Shown here in pieces: positions 6,387 through 14,204 of a stretch of 23,543 nt of DNA. Where the stretch lies: positions 1 to 23,543 of the forward strand of contig CANQXM010000007.1 in the NCBI GenBank assembly GCA_947627835.1, written 5' to 3'. Position numbers and translations under genes: made by a program. The DNA comes from an uncultured Bacilli bacterium. Its GTDB lineage: Bacteria > Bacillota_I > Bacilli_A > RF39 > UBA660. A model generated the notes under the pieces. That model worked only from the letters and a program-made list of their open reading frames with translations. It did no database searches and was not told the origin of the DNA. Every line of letters begins with the position of its first letter. The first letter of the stretch is position 1.

Positions 6387-8108
6387 CTAACTGAAAGATA
6401 CATTGATTTTAAAATGATTTCTTTGAAAATCGGATCTTCCGAAATCCAATGTTTCCACTTCTCTACTAAACATGAATAAAGAACAATCATCATGATGAAT
6501 ATGACGAACTCCCGTTTTAACAGGAAGTGGTTTGCCAAAAAGATTTAAATATATGTTTAATAAAAGCTTATGACGATTATTTTCTTCCTTATATACAATA
6601 ATTTCTTCTAAAAATTTATCTACAAATTCAGAAACATTATTTTGATAATCAACTTGTTTTTTAATAGCATCTAAAAGAACTTTGATATTTCCAAAGTGAT
6701 CCGTCATGAATTTCTTTTCTTGTTCCATTTTGCTGACTCTACTATATAAAGAAGTGATTTCTTCATTGTATTGATGATTTCTTTCTTTAAACTCAAGATT
6801 ACTAATACTTCCATCCATATTCAATTCTAATAACTTTTCTTTTTTGGCTTGAATATTTTTAATTTCATTTTCTATGCTAGATATTTCATATTGATAACGA
6901 TGACCGACCTTTAAATTCGAATAATAACCTAACATTTCTTGGATAATTGCATCCGGATTAGGAAATACTTCTCTCATAATAATCGTAAAAATATGATTTA
7001 AATCCATTTCTGCAATAATGGGACTTTCACATGCATCAATCCGATATTTAACATAGTTGCCACAAGCCCATCGCGTTTTAGTTTGTTTCTGTTTATTTGC
7101 CATTCTTTGATAAGAAACCAAATGATCGCCACAAAAGATTTTAGCAGTATAGCAATATTTTCTTTCAGACCTTTTCGCATTCCCATTACTTGATTTCATT
7201 AAAACACTTCTACAATTTAGCACTTCATTTGCGCGATTCCATAATTCTTCACTAACAATCGCAGGGATTTGATCATCTTTATATATGATTTGATTTTCTT
7301 TAGCAATAGAAACTCTTTTCTTAGTTCGATAATCAATCGTTTCCGTAGTATGACCGCGATAAAAACCTTTGTATTTTGGATTTTGTATAATCCGCTTTAA
7401 AGTATCTTTATCATAAATATTTCCTTTATAATTATGGATTCCTTGTCGATGTAATTCCATGGCTAATTTATAAAAACCATATTTCCCAGATGCATATAAT
7501 TCAAATATTTTTTTTACTTTCCTAGCTTCTTCTTCCACGATAACCAATTTTGCATCTTCTTTTTTATAACCAGTAATCGTACTAGATCCTAAGACTCTAC
7601 CTTTTTTAATAGCTTCTTTATGTCCCCATTTAACACGAGAAGAAAGCCTTTTAACCTCTTCTTGGGCAACACTTCCCATCATATTAAGTATGAATTCAGA
7701 ATTGGGATCATAAGTATTTATTCCATTAGATTGAAAATAGACCCCCACATCATGAGAAAGTAATTCCTGAGTATATTTAATACTATCTGATAAATTTCTA
7801 GAAAACCGTGAAACTTCTTTGGTAACAATCAAATCAAAATAACCAGACTTAGCATCATCGATCATTTGTAAAAATTTTTTCCTTTTTTTGACAGAACTAC
7901 CGCTAATCCCTTCATCAATATATCCAGGAACATAAGTCCAACTTTGATTCGATTTTATAAAATTTTCAAAAAAAGATATTTGATTATCTAGTGAATTTAA
8001 TTGCTCATCACTAAAAGTAGAAACCCGTGCATAAAAAGTAACTCGTAAAGGAAGATCCGTAATATTTTTACCTTTTAAAATTTCTTCTCGGACTTGATAA
8101 AACTTCAT
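6387..8108 (-). CDS. Large serine recombinase of element B
   Basis: A 573-residue large serine recombinase, presumed to move element B. The catalytic domain has ARVS Ser30, YIDEGISG (63-70) and SRFSRN (100-105), at the same residue numbers as recombinase A. The Recombinase domain has NPKYKGFY (243-250) and YKDDQIPAIVSEELW (276-290). The zinc ribbon is unusual: Cys326-x2-His329 then Cys349 and Cys360, with His where A has Cys328. A coiled-coil-like region spans about 405-470. The ATG overlaps the TGA of the upstream small gene (ATGA), indicating translational coupling. Unlike A, it stops about 45 bp inside the element (stop at 6387-6389), so its protein is the same in integrated and circular forms. 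Given the insertion site it must recognise DNA encoding the STFK motif of the PBP. Confidence 0.96.
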   Translation of the reverse strand: MKFYQVREEILKGKNITDLPLRVTFYARVSTFSDEQLNSLDNQISFFENFIKSNQSWTYVPGYIDEGISGSSVKKRKKFLQMIDDAKSGYFDLIVTKEVSRFSRNLSDSIKYTQELLSHDVGVYFQSNGINTYDPNSEFILNMMGSVAQEEVKRLSSRVKWGHKEAIKKGRVLGSSTITGYKKEDAKLVIVEEEARKVKKIFELYASGKYGFYKLAMELHRQGIHNYKGNIYDKDTLKRIIQNPKYKGFYRGHTTETIDYRTKKRVSIAKENQIIYKDDQIPAIVSEELWNRANEVLNCRSVLMKSSNGNAKRSERKYCYTAKIFCGDHLVSYQRMANKQKQTKTRWACGNYVKYRIDACESPIIAEMDLNHIFTIIMREVFPNPDAIIQEMLGYYSNLKVGHRYQYEISSIENEIKNIQAKKEKLLELNMDGSISNLEFKERNHQYNEEITSLYSRVSKMEQEKKFMTDHFGNIKVLLDAIKKQVDYQNNVSEFVDKFLEEIIVYKEENNRHKLLLNIYLNLFGKPLPVKTGVRHIHHDDCSLFMFSREVETLDFGRSDFQRNHFKINVSFS

Positions 8109-8269
8109 GATCTACCTCTCAACTCTTTTTCTTTACGACAACCATTTATTTTTTCATAAATAATTTTACAAACTTCAGCATATTGTTGTTCAGTAATTAC
8201 CCCTTGATTATATAATTTTTGATTGATGATAAATTCATATTCTAGTATCGCTATTTTTGGAGTTTCCAT
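8105..8269 (-). CDS. Small SHOCT-like protein, upstream partner of recombinase B
   Basis: A 54-residue protein starting METPKIAILEYEFIINQKLY and ending GRS. The segment NQKLYNQGVITEQQYAEVCK fits the SHOCT pattern (leucine, short turn, G-[IV]-I-T-E-x-x-[FY]). It is similar to the 78-residue protein upstream of recombinase A. Its TGA overlaps the recombinase ATG, so the two are translated as a coupled pair. Its Shine-Dalgarno GAGGTG sits inside a hairpin (8276-8298). It may act as a recombinase accessory or directionality factor, but nothing in the sequence proves this. Confidence 0.75.
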   Translation of the reverse strand: METPKIAILEYEFIINQKLYNQGVITEQQYAEVCKIIYEKINGCRKEKELRGRS

Positions 8270-8298
8270 AAAAAAACACCTCTAACTAATAGAAGTGT
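8270..8298 (-). terminator. Terminator-like hairpin containing the ribosome binding site of the recombinase B operon
   Basis: In the leftward transcript ACACTTCTA (8298-8290) pairs with TAGAGGTGT (8284-8276), including one G-U pair, with a 5-nt loop, followed by seven T (8276-8270) and immediately the ATG of the small gene. It has the form of an intrinsic terminator, and its 3' arm contains the GAGGTG ribosome binding site. It could therefore both end transcripts from the toxin-antitoxin genes and limit translation of the recombinase pair. The 95 bases between it and the toxin stop hold only a weak AT-rich stem. Confidence 0.6.
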
Positions 8299-8393
8299 AT
8301 GAAGAAATGAAATGCAAATGAACAAGAATATAAACTTAGACAATTTTTTTAAATGATTTTAGTAAATAAAAAATGAACACATTTTACTTTTAA

Positions 8394-8705
8394 TTATTCT
8401 AATATACTTTGAATATCCATCTTTTGATATAAAACCCGAACTATAAGAATTAAATTTTCTTGATTATGGATAGTATAAAAGATAAGAAAATTTTTAACAC
8501 GATAACTTCGATATTCATTTTTCAAAATACCATTTGGTTGATAAACGGAACAACTGTAAGGAAACTCTAAAATATGATCAAAACTACTCATAAATAAATC
8601 CCGAAGTTTTTTTGCAGCCATATCATTTTTTAAATGGTTAGAAATGTAATAAATAATATCATCAATATCTTTTTTAGAAATAGGTAAAAATTCAATTCGA
8701 TACAT
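8394..8705 (-). CDS. RelE/ParE-family toxin
   Basis: A 103-residue toxin of the type II RelE/ParE superfamily. It has the N-terminal YRIEFLPISKKDIDDIIYYI helix pair, a central Y-R-S-Y-R-V-K strand (residues about 67-73), FYTIH, and the C-terminal LIVRVLYQKMD strand characteristic of the fold. ATG 8705 is preferred over the GTG at 8708 because AGGTGA lies just upstream of it. The start follows the antitoxin stop within a few bases, so the pair is coupled. Sequence alone does not say whether it cleaves mRNA (RelE type) or targets gyrase (ParE type). In element B it would favour cells that keep the element. Confidence 0.88.
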   Translation of the reverse strand: MYRIEFLPISKKDIDDIIYYISNHLKNDMAAKKLRDLFMSSFDHILEFPYSCSVYQPNGILKNEYRSYRVKNFLIFYTIHNQENLILIVRVLYQKMDIQSILE

Positions 8706-8708
8706 CAC

Positions 8709-8984
8709 TCACCTAATAATATGATTCATACTTTCCAAAATTTCTTCTTTCGAATATCTTTGAGAAGTATGATTCATTTCAAATTCAGCTTCCTTTAATT
8801 TTTCGTAAATCGTGTCATCAAAAGTATTAGTTTTCACTTCAAAAGGCAATTTTTGTTCTCTTAAAACCGCTTTTATAAACATATTAACAGCAGTAGATAC
8901 ATTCATCCCAACACGATTACAAAATTGTTCAAAAAGTTTTTTATCATTGGCATCTACTCGAACATTCAAATTTAAAGATTCCAT
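8709..8984 (-). CDS. RelB/DinJ-family antitoxin
   Basis: A 91-residue antitoxin. The N-terminal half is a ribbon-helix-helix DNA-binding domain: strand SLNLNVRVD, then KKLFEQFCNRVGMNVSTAV and the helix FIKAVLREQKLPFEV, which is very typical of RelB/DinJ. The acidic C-terminal part should wrap the toxin. A longer frame from 9035 is ruled out because its first codon is the -35 box of the promoter at 9007-9035. The start at 8984 has GAGGGAT upstream. The RHH protein, alone or with toxin, most likely represses its own promoter, where a GCATGC palindrome lies in the spacer. Confidence 0.88.
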   Translation of the reverse strand: MESLNLNVRVDANDKKLFEQFCNRVGMNVSTAVNMFIKAVLREQKLPFEVKTNTFDDTIYEKLKEAEFEMNHTSQRYSKEEILESMNHIIR

Positions 8985-9006
8985 TATATCCCTCATTTCT
9001 ATCTTG

Positions 9007-9035
9007 ATTGTATAGTTTTTGCATGCGTTTGTCAA
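9007..9035 (-). promoter_or_regulatory. Toxin-antitoxin promoter with palindromic spacer
   Basis: TTGACA (9035-9030), 17 bases, TACAAT (9012-9007) on the minus strand is a near-consensus sigma-A promoter, 23 bases before the antitoxin ATG. The spacer holds the palindrome GCATGC (9026-9021), a plausible operator half-site for the ribbon-helix-helix antitoxin. Confidence 0.82.
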
Positions 9036-9158
9036 TATCTTGTTTTATTATAGCAATACATAGTATTAATATTATTTTAAATACTTACGATTTCATAACA
9101 TAATTATTCTTCATCACAGTTATACAAGCATATTTACAACCAAAATGTATATAATGAA

Positions 9159-10067
9159 TTAGGTATCGGTTTGGGGTGGAACAATATTAAACGTAGATCC
9201 CGGTTCATAAGTCATCCAAATAGGTAAATTTTGATTAATCACTTCCGTGGTCGCATCCTGATAATGATTCGAATCAAAAGAAGGACGACTCGCCATCGCA
9301 AGAATTTCTCCAGTTTTCGGATTCATTGCTAAAATAAGAGCATGTTCAGGAGTATACTTACTCATGATATTATCAAGTTCTCGTTCCGCGGTAAGTTGTA
9401 AATCCAAATCGATCGTCAGTTGCAAATCAATTCCATTTTGCGGTTCTTCATAAACTTCTGCCAGTTCCAAACGATTTCCCTTTCCATCTGAAAAATACTT
9501 AATTGCACCATCTTCCCCGGTTAAATAAGAATCATAATAAAGTTCTAATCCCGAAAGTCCTTGATTATCAATTCCCACATACCCCAAAACATGACTAAGA
9601 ACATGATCATAAGGATAATAGCGTTTACTTTCCTTAACCAAATACACCCCGTCCAGATGAAGCTCATCAATTTGTTCTGCTACCTCATAAGAAAGTTGCC
9701 TTCCCTCTGGATGCACCCGTTCAATACTCGTTTTCTTAGATACATGCCGAAGCATTTCTTCATAATCACTATGCAAAATAGTTGCTAACTTTTCGGCCAC
9801 CATTTCCTTATCTTGAATTTGATTTGGAATGACAACCAAAGAAGTCGTAGTAATATTATCTGCTAAAACCTTTCCGTTTCGATCAAGAATTCGCCCACGA
9901 TCCGCCGTAATCGGTAGCTCTCTACTCCACAAAGAAGAAGCAAGTTTAGAAAGTTGATCATACTGAAAAACTTGAATATAAAATACCCGAATGACAATCA
10001 AAAGAAGCATAAGTAAAATCATCAAAAAAACAAAGCGCATCCGCGTATGAACATCATAAAAAAACAT
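9159..10067 (-). CDS. Class B penicillin-binding protein, 5' piece truncated at the active-site SxxK
   Basis: This 302-residue frame is the N-terminal part of a monofunctional transpeptidase of the FtsI/PBP2B/SpoVD type. It has a short cytoplasmic tail, one membrane segment (about 10-29), the dimerization/pedestal domain with ITADRGRILDRNGKVLA, a SKRYYPY...HVLGYVG block, and the start of the transpeptidase domain with TYEPGS. The catalytic nucleophile Ser291 is present, but the motif reads STFN instead of STFK: the Lys codon is cut by element B, and the last eight residues plus the stop are element DNA. The product as shown would be an anchored, inactive pedestal. The start at 10067 has TAGGAGAG upstream, 51 nt after the ABC transporter stop. 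Restored, the gene continues at 6336. Whether it is the division PBP or a specialised paralog is not decided by the sequence. Confidence 0.94.
   Translation of the reverse strand: MFFYDVHTRMRFVFLMILLMLLLIVIRVFYIQVFQYDQLSKLASSLWSRELPITADRGRILDRNGKVLADNITTTSLVVIPNQIQDKEMVAEKLATILHSDYEEMLRHVSKKTSIERVHPEGRQLSYEVAEQIDELHLDGVYLVKESKRYYPYDHVLSHVLGYVGIDNQGLSGLELYYDSYLTGEDGAIKYFSDGKGNRLELAEVYEEPQNGIDLQLTIDLDLQLTAERELDNIMSKYTPEHALILAMNPKTGEILAMASRPSFDSNHYQDATTEVINQNLPIWMTYEPGSTFNIVPPQTDT
9165..9210. other. Attachment site, right end of element B
   Basis: The PBP sequence GAACCGGGATCTACGTTT-AA (minus strand, AA at 9188-9187) encodes E-P-G-S-T-F and two bases of the Lys codon. Element sequence TATTGTTCCACCCCAAACC follows, changing Lys to Asn and leading to a stop at 9159. 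The stretch from here to the toxin-antitoxin promoter (about 150 bases) holds no gene and is presumably the element's recombination arm. Confidence 0.72.
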
Positions 10068-10118
10068 AGTATCTCTCCTACTTTATTGTATAAAGAAATA
10101 CTACGTTTTAGAACCAAA

Positions 10119-12632
10119 CTACTTATTTAAAATCGCATCAATTGGTTTCATTTTCGCAGTTTTATAAATTGGTAGAATACTTGCGATAAACGTAACAAGG
10201 AAAACCAAAATATAAATGACAACAAACTGACGAACTCCTACGAGAAATGGTGTAGACAAAATATGCATCTCACGCATTAAGAAAATATTGACATAATGGG
10301 AAACAAGAACAAGCAGAATACTTGCAAGGGTTCCTGAAATCACGGAAATACTAGTAGCTTCCCACAAAAAGATTTTCATAACATCAACACTGCGTGCACC
10401 TAAAGCTCGTAACACACCAATTTCTTTCTTGCGATAAGCAATGCTCGTAAACATAAAATTACTAATTAATAAGATGGCAAAGCAAAGGAAAACTAAACTG
10501 ACATAAAAAGCAATGTCTTTTAAACCATCAAACATTTCTTTTTCAAAAAACAATTGAGCGCTATAAGTAGAACTAGCAAAAAGGGTTGAATCATAAGGAT
10601 AAAGATCACTAATCTTTTTAAATTCTTGATGAGTCCGCATTGGCAGTAAAATACTACTAAGTTCAAATTCTCGCTGACTATACTCTAAAAATTGAGAAGC
10701 AGAATAATAATTATTCGTATAAGAAATACATTCACTTTGAGAAGAACAAACCATATCATCTGCCACAACACCAATAATTTTTAAATCCCCAACATGACCT
10801 TTATAATCTTCGCTGTAAACATCATAATAAAAATGTAAATCCACTGGCTTTCCAATAATATTAGCTGTTGAAACATAATTTGCCAAAAAGCGTTTCCGAA
10901 GTTCTTGATAATCACCCATATGATTTTGAATATAAGTATTTTCATCTTCAAAGTAAGTATAATCAGCAATACTACGAATATTTACAAGAACTTCGCCCGG
11001 ATTCAAATGATCGGTTTTCTTCCACGTCGTTCCATCAAAATACTCTACTGAATGATCAAGAAGTGCATGAGAAACATAAGCCTCATTCTTCGTTTGATCA
11101 ATCATCATCACAATATCTAAATTCGAAATGAAAGAACGATTTGCAGAATCAGTAGATGAAACAAATTTTGGATGAACATAAATCTTTCCTAACACATTCT
11201 TATAATAAGCATCTTCATGTTTTTCACTCTCATAATCATAAACAAGAATTCCCACAATTTTAAATTCTTTATCTCCCATGACAAAAGTATAAGAAGTATT
11301 TAAGATATCCTCATAACTTTTTGGTTCAAACAAATAAGATTGTTTAAATTCAGTATCAATGACTTTTTCTTTTACGGTAACGCCAGATTGAATCATCAAA
11401 TTTGCAAGATAATTGGTAATGACGACTTCATGATCATCTTGTGCATTTCGACCAATTAACTCTTCTTGAAAAACTTTGGAAACATCATCCAAAACGACAA
11501 TATCCATACCTTGATCCCCAGAAATGGAATAAGAATCCGGTCTTGGAATGCCAAAAGCATCATAAAAATCACAAGCATCATCATAGCAAGAATCTTGATA
11601 AAAGCGATACACTTCATATCCTTCATATCCAGCATTTTTTAAAGTATCCACCTGTTCTTGTTTTAAAAGATCGGGCGTAAATTCTTTATAACCTTCCGAA
11701 TCAACAAAAACATGTTGCGCTTTCACTTGCATAAATTCTTCTTTGTGTTCGGTTAGATACTTCGCCTGCGCCGTAGAATAATCAAAATGAGATAACGTAT
11801 CCGAAGCACTAAAGAAACCCAAGGTAAAAATCATTAAAAGGATGGTAAAGAAAAGTCGTACTTTTTTATGTTTTAAACTACCAAACCCCAATTGAAAACT
11901 ATCTTTAAATGGAAGACGAGAGGAAATCTTTTGATAAGTTCCATCTAAATTCATACGATGCACTTCTTTAGAATCACGAAGAATGGTTCCATCTTTAATC
12001 TCAATAATTCGATCGGCATACATTTTAGCAGACTCTTCATCATGAGAAATCACCACAACTAATTTTTCTTTGGAAATTTCTTTTAACAAGTCCATTACTT
12101 GATGACTGGTCTTACTATCCAAATTTCCAGTTGGTTCATCTGCTAAAATAATCTTTGGATTTTTAATCAGTGCCCTAGCAATTGCTACCCGCTGTTTTTC
12201 TCCACCAGATAATTCATTCGTTTTCCGAAGTTTTAAATCAAGCAACCCTAGTTTTTCTAAAAGTGCATCAATTTCTTTCATATTCGGCTTTTTTTGTTGT
12301 AATTGCAATGCCAAAAGCACATTTTCATAAACATCATAATCTTCTAAAATATTAAACTCTTGAAAAATAAACCCAACATACGTATTGCGATAAGAATCAT
12401 AATCACTACTTTTAAAATTCGCAGTACTCTTTCCCAAAACAATCATTTCACCTTGATCACATCGATCAAGACCACCAAGAATATTCAATAAAGTTGACTT
12501 TCCACTTCCACTCTTACCTAAAATAAAAGTCATTCCCTTATTGTCTAATTTTAAAGAGATATGATCAAGGGCCTTGGTTGATTTTCCCTTTTTCGACTGA
12601 TACATCTTGCAAACATCAATTAATTGAATCAT
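10119..12632 (-). CDS. ABC transporter with fused ATPase and FtsX-like permease (MacB/LolCDE type)
   Basis: An 837-residue protein from ATG 12632, chosen over the frame start at 12650 because AGGAA lies eight bases upstream. The N-terminal ATPase has Walker A GKSGSGKS (39-46), signature LSGGEKQR, Walker B with DEPTGNLD and the switch VVISHD. A first membrane helix follows around residue 265, then a large extracellular domain of about 400 residues and three C-terminal helices with FtsX-family sequence (YRKKEIGVLRALGA). This topology is that of MacB-type mechanotransmission transporters, which act on lipids, peptides or antibiotics at the cell surface rather than moving solutes through a channel. 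It lies between the LCP gene and the split PBP. Bacitracin- or peptide-resistance-like or cell-wall roles are possible; the substrate is unknown. Confidence 0.93.
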   Translation of the reverse strand: MIQLIDVCKMYQSKKGKSTKALDHISLKLDNKGMTFILGKSGSGKSTLLNILGGLDRCDQGEMIVLGKSTANFKSSDYDSYRNTYVGFIFQEFNILEDYDVYENVLLALQLQQKKPNMKEIDALLEKLGLLDLKLRKTNELSGGEKQRVAIARALIKNPKIILADEPTGNLDSKTSHQVMDLLKEISKEKLVVVISHDEESAKMYADRIIEIKDGTILRDSKEVHRMNLDGTYQKISSRLPFKDSFQLGFGSLKHKKVRLFFTILLMIFTLGFFSASDTLSHFDYSTAQAKYLTEHKEEFMQVKAQHVFVDSEGYKEFTPDLLKQEQVDTLKNAGYEGYEVYRFYQDSCYDDACDFYDAFGIPRPDSYSISGDQGMDIVVLDDVSKVFQEELIGRNAQDDHEVVITNYLANLMIQSGVTVKEKVIDTEFKQSYLFEPKSYEDILNTSYTFVMGDKEFKIVGILVYDYESEKHEDAYYKNVLGKIYVHPKFVSSTDSANRSFISNLDIVMMIDQTKNEAYVSHALLDHSVEYFDGTTWKKTDHLNPGEVLVNIRSIADYTYFEDENTYIQNHMGDYQELRKRFLANYVSTANIIGKPVDLHFYYDVYSEDYKGHVGDLKIIGVVADDMVCSSQSECISYTNNYYSASQFLEYSQREFELSSILLPMRTHQEFKKISDLYPYDSTLFASSTYSAQLFFEKEMFDGLKDIAFYVSLVFLCFAILLISNFMFTSIAYRKKEIGVLRALGARSVDVMKIFLWEATSISVISGTLASILLVLVSHYVNIFLMREMHILSTPFLVGVRQFVVIYILVFLVTFIASILPIYKTAKMKPIDAILNK

Positions 12633-12689
12633 AAGCCCACTTCCTAACACTATCTATAATGTATCAAACAAAAAGAAAAAAGAAAACAA

Positions 12690-14138
12690 TTAATTGATTA
12701 TTTCCTTTATTCTTGCTACAGCTTCCTGTACCGAATCCATATTGGGTTCCATAACATAATCCGTTAAATTCGTCATATGAACATAATTTCTAGAATCACT
12801 ACCATTCATAGATTGCGATTCAATATTCCACTCTGCCCCATCAATCGTATATTTAATAACATTCGTGATGACATCTCTTGGAATATTCGTTTGATATAAA
12901 TCACTTAAAGACTCTAAAACATTATTATAATTCGTAATAGTTTTAAAACTTCCAAATTCCTTAAGAATCGCCATAATAATTTGTTGACAATTCTTTTGCC
13001 GTTGGCGATCCCCATCTGGGAATGCTTTTCTTTCACGAGCAACCGTCAAAGCTTCAATTCCATTAAATCGTTGACATCCTTTTTGTACATGCAACTTATT
13101 TCCTTTCGAATCATCATAACTTCCCAAAATAAGAGCATGTGTGGTTGTATAACTCGTATCAGAACAATACGTAATACCTCCCAGTTCATCGACAATTCCA
13201 ACCAAACTATTGGTATTAATCTTAACAAAATAATCAAGAGAAATCCCTAAAAATTCTTCAAGGCTCTTTCGGTTGGTTTCCACTCCCCGCGCTCCCATAT
13301 AACTAAGGGTATCCTTGCTACCATTATATCCAGAAACGGGAATATAGAAATCTCTTGGTAAAGATGTCATCAATATTTTCTTGGTATTTAAATTCACACT
13401 GACAATCATATTAAAGTCCATATAACTTTCTGTAAAGTCATTTCCACCGATATAAACATTAAACTTCCGGTCATTTCCAGAATTGCCACCTTCGATTTCC
13501 GTATAAATGGTATATTCATCAAGCACTTTATATTGTTCTTTTGAAAAAGTCGAACTAACTTGAAAAACTAAATCAAAATTGGTTTTCTCAACAAGCATGG
13601 TCTCTAGACTTCCACTCAAAACACTTTCAAACATCGTAATGACATCATCAAAAGCTTGATATTCCATCTCTTGTTCCATCTTTTTATTCAACTGTTCCAT
13701 TGCTTTCGTAATTTCATTCGATCCTTTATAGTATGCAATCGCTCCCTGAATATCAAAAACTTCTTTTTTAGAACTTTCTGAAGCAGTAATTAAATAATAA
13801 GTCGTATTATATCCAAATTTTTGATTGCGAAAAGATTGATTTAAAAAGGCATCGGTATGATATAAATAATAAGAACCAACCGAAGAAATACAAGAAAAAA
13901 CACAAACAAAAACAAAAGCAATCCATTTTAAGACTTTTTTAAATTTAAAAATTGCAAAAACAGCAAATAAATCAAGTCCAAATAAAATAATAGAAATCAG
14001 TAGATAATAATGAGTGGGTAAAACATCCAAACGATATAAAAAGAAAAGAAAAAATAAAACAAGAGCAACACTAAAAATGCCAACAACCTTAAGAAAAGCA
14101 AGGAGATTTGCATTCATTTTCTTTTTTCTTTTTGTCAT
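12690..14138 (-). CDS. LytR-CpsA-Psr (LCP) family wall-polymer ligase
   Basis: A 482-residue LCP protein, expected to transfer polyprenyl-phosphate-linked glycopolymers to peptidoglycan outside the membrane. It has a Lys/Arg-rich N-terminus, three membrane segments (about 12-34, 42-64, 70-92; the CpsA-like arrangement), an accessory region (about 110-215), and an LCP domain (about 225-400) with the strand LMTSLPRDFYIPV (Arg262, Asp263), a lipid-pocket segment, ELGGI, and ARERKAFPDGDRQRQKNCQQ, which provides the conserved Arg and Asp residues. Gene order (priming transferase, CpsC, CpsD, then LCP) suits attachment of the polymer made by this cluster. The start at 14138 has a weak GTGAG upstream, and a TGATATAAG extended -10-like sequence lies just before it. 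Confidence 0.93.
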   Translation of the reverse strand: MTKRKKKMNANLLAFLKVVGIFSVALVLFFLFFLYRLDVLPTHYYLLISIILFGLDLFAVFAIFKFKKVLKWIAFVFVCVFSCISSVGSYYLYHTDAFLNQSFRNQKFGYNTTYYLITASESSKKEVFDIQGAIAYYKGSNEITKAMEQLNKKMEQEMEYQAFDDVITMFESVLSGSLETMLVEKTNFDLVFQVSSTFSKEQYKVLDEYTIYTEIEGGNSGNDRKFNVYIGGNDFTESYMDFNMIVSVNLNTKKILMTSLPRDFYIPVSGYNGSKDTLSYMGARGVETNRKSLEEFLGISLDYFVKINTNSLVGIVDELGGITYCSDTSYTTTHALILGSYDDSKGNKLHVQKGCQRFNGIEALTVARERKAFPDGDRQRQKNCQQIIMAILKEFGSFKTITNYNNVLESLSDLYQTNIPRDVITNVIKYTIDGAEWNIESQSMNGSDSRNYVHMTNLTDYVMEPNMDSVQEAVARIKEIIN

Positions 14139-14204
14139 ATTCTCACAACCTTATATCATTTAGTCTTTATAAAATATATCAAAAAATAACCCAAAAGGCA
14201 ACCT

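Larger units (their letters stand above)
6338..9187. mobile_element. Element B: 2.85-kb serine-recombinase element inserted in the SxxK codons of the PBP gene
   Basis: The limits are defined by PBP frame continuity: the coding sequence up to the Lys AA at 9188-9187 resumes at 6336. The distance is 2,850 bp. Contents, all leftward: RelB-like antitoxin, RelE/ParE-like toxin, a 54-residue SHOCT-like protein and a large serine recombinase. It is close to the minimum for a self-moving unit of this kind. Reconstructed element ends show an imperfect dyad about the AA dinucleotide, with CC, AAA and CGA blocks shared by the two arms. Confidence 0.88.

Noticed and set aside
6329..6538. Membrane-like 69-residue frame
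   Set aside because: Shadow of recombinase B in another frame across the element boundary; no start signals.
8985..9035. Longer antitoxin starting at TTG 9035
   Set aside because: The TTG is the -35 box of a near-consensus promoter; a good ribosome binding site precedes ATG 8984.
435..9187. A single composite element or IS-transposase insertion
   Set aside because: The in-frame host PBP island at 6172-6341 separates two elements with their own recombinases and crossover sites; no DDE transposase, terminal inverted repeats or target-site duplications are seen.
10868..11680. Rightward frames inside the ABC transporter gene
   Set aside because: Low-complexity His/Lys-rich shadows of the real leftward gene, without ribosome binding sites.
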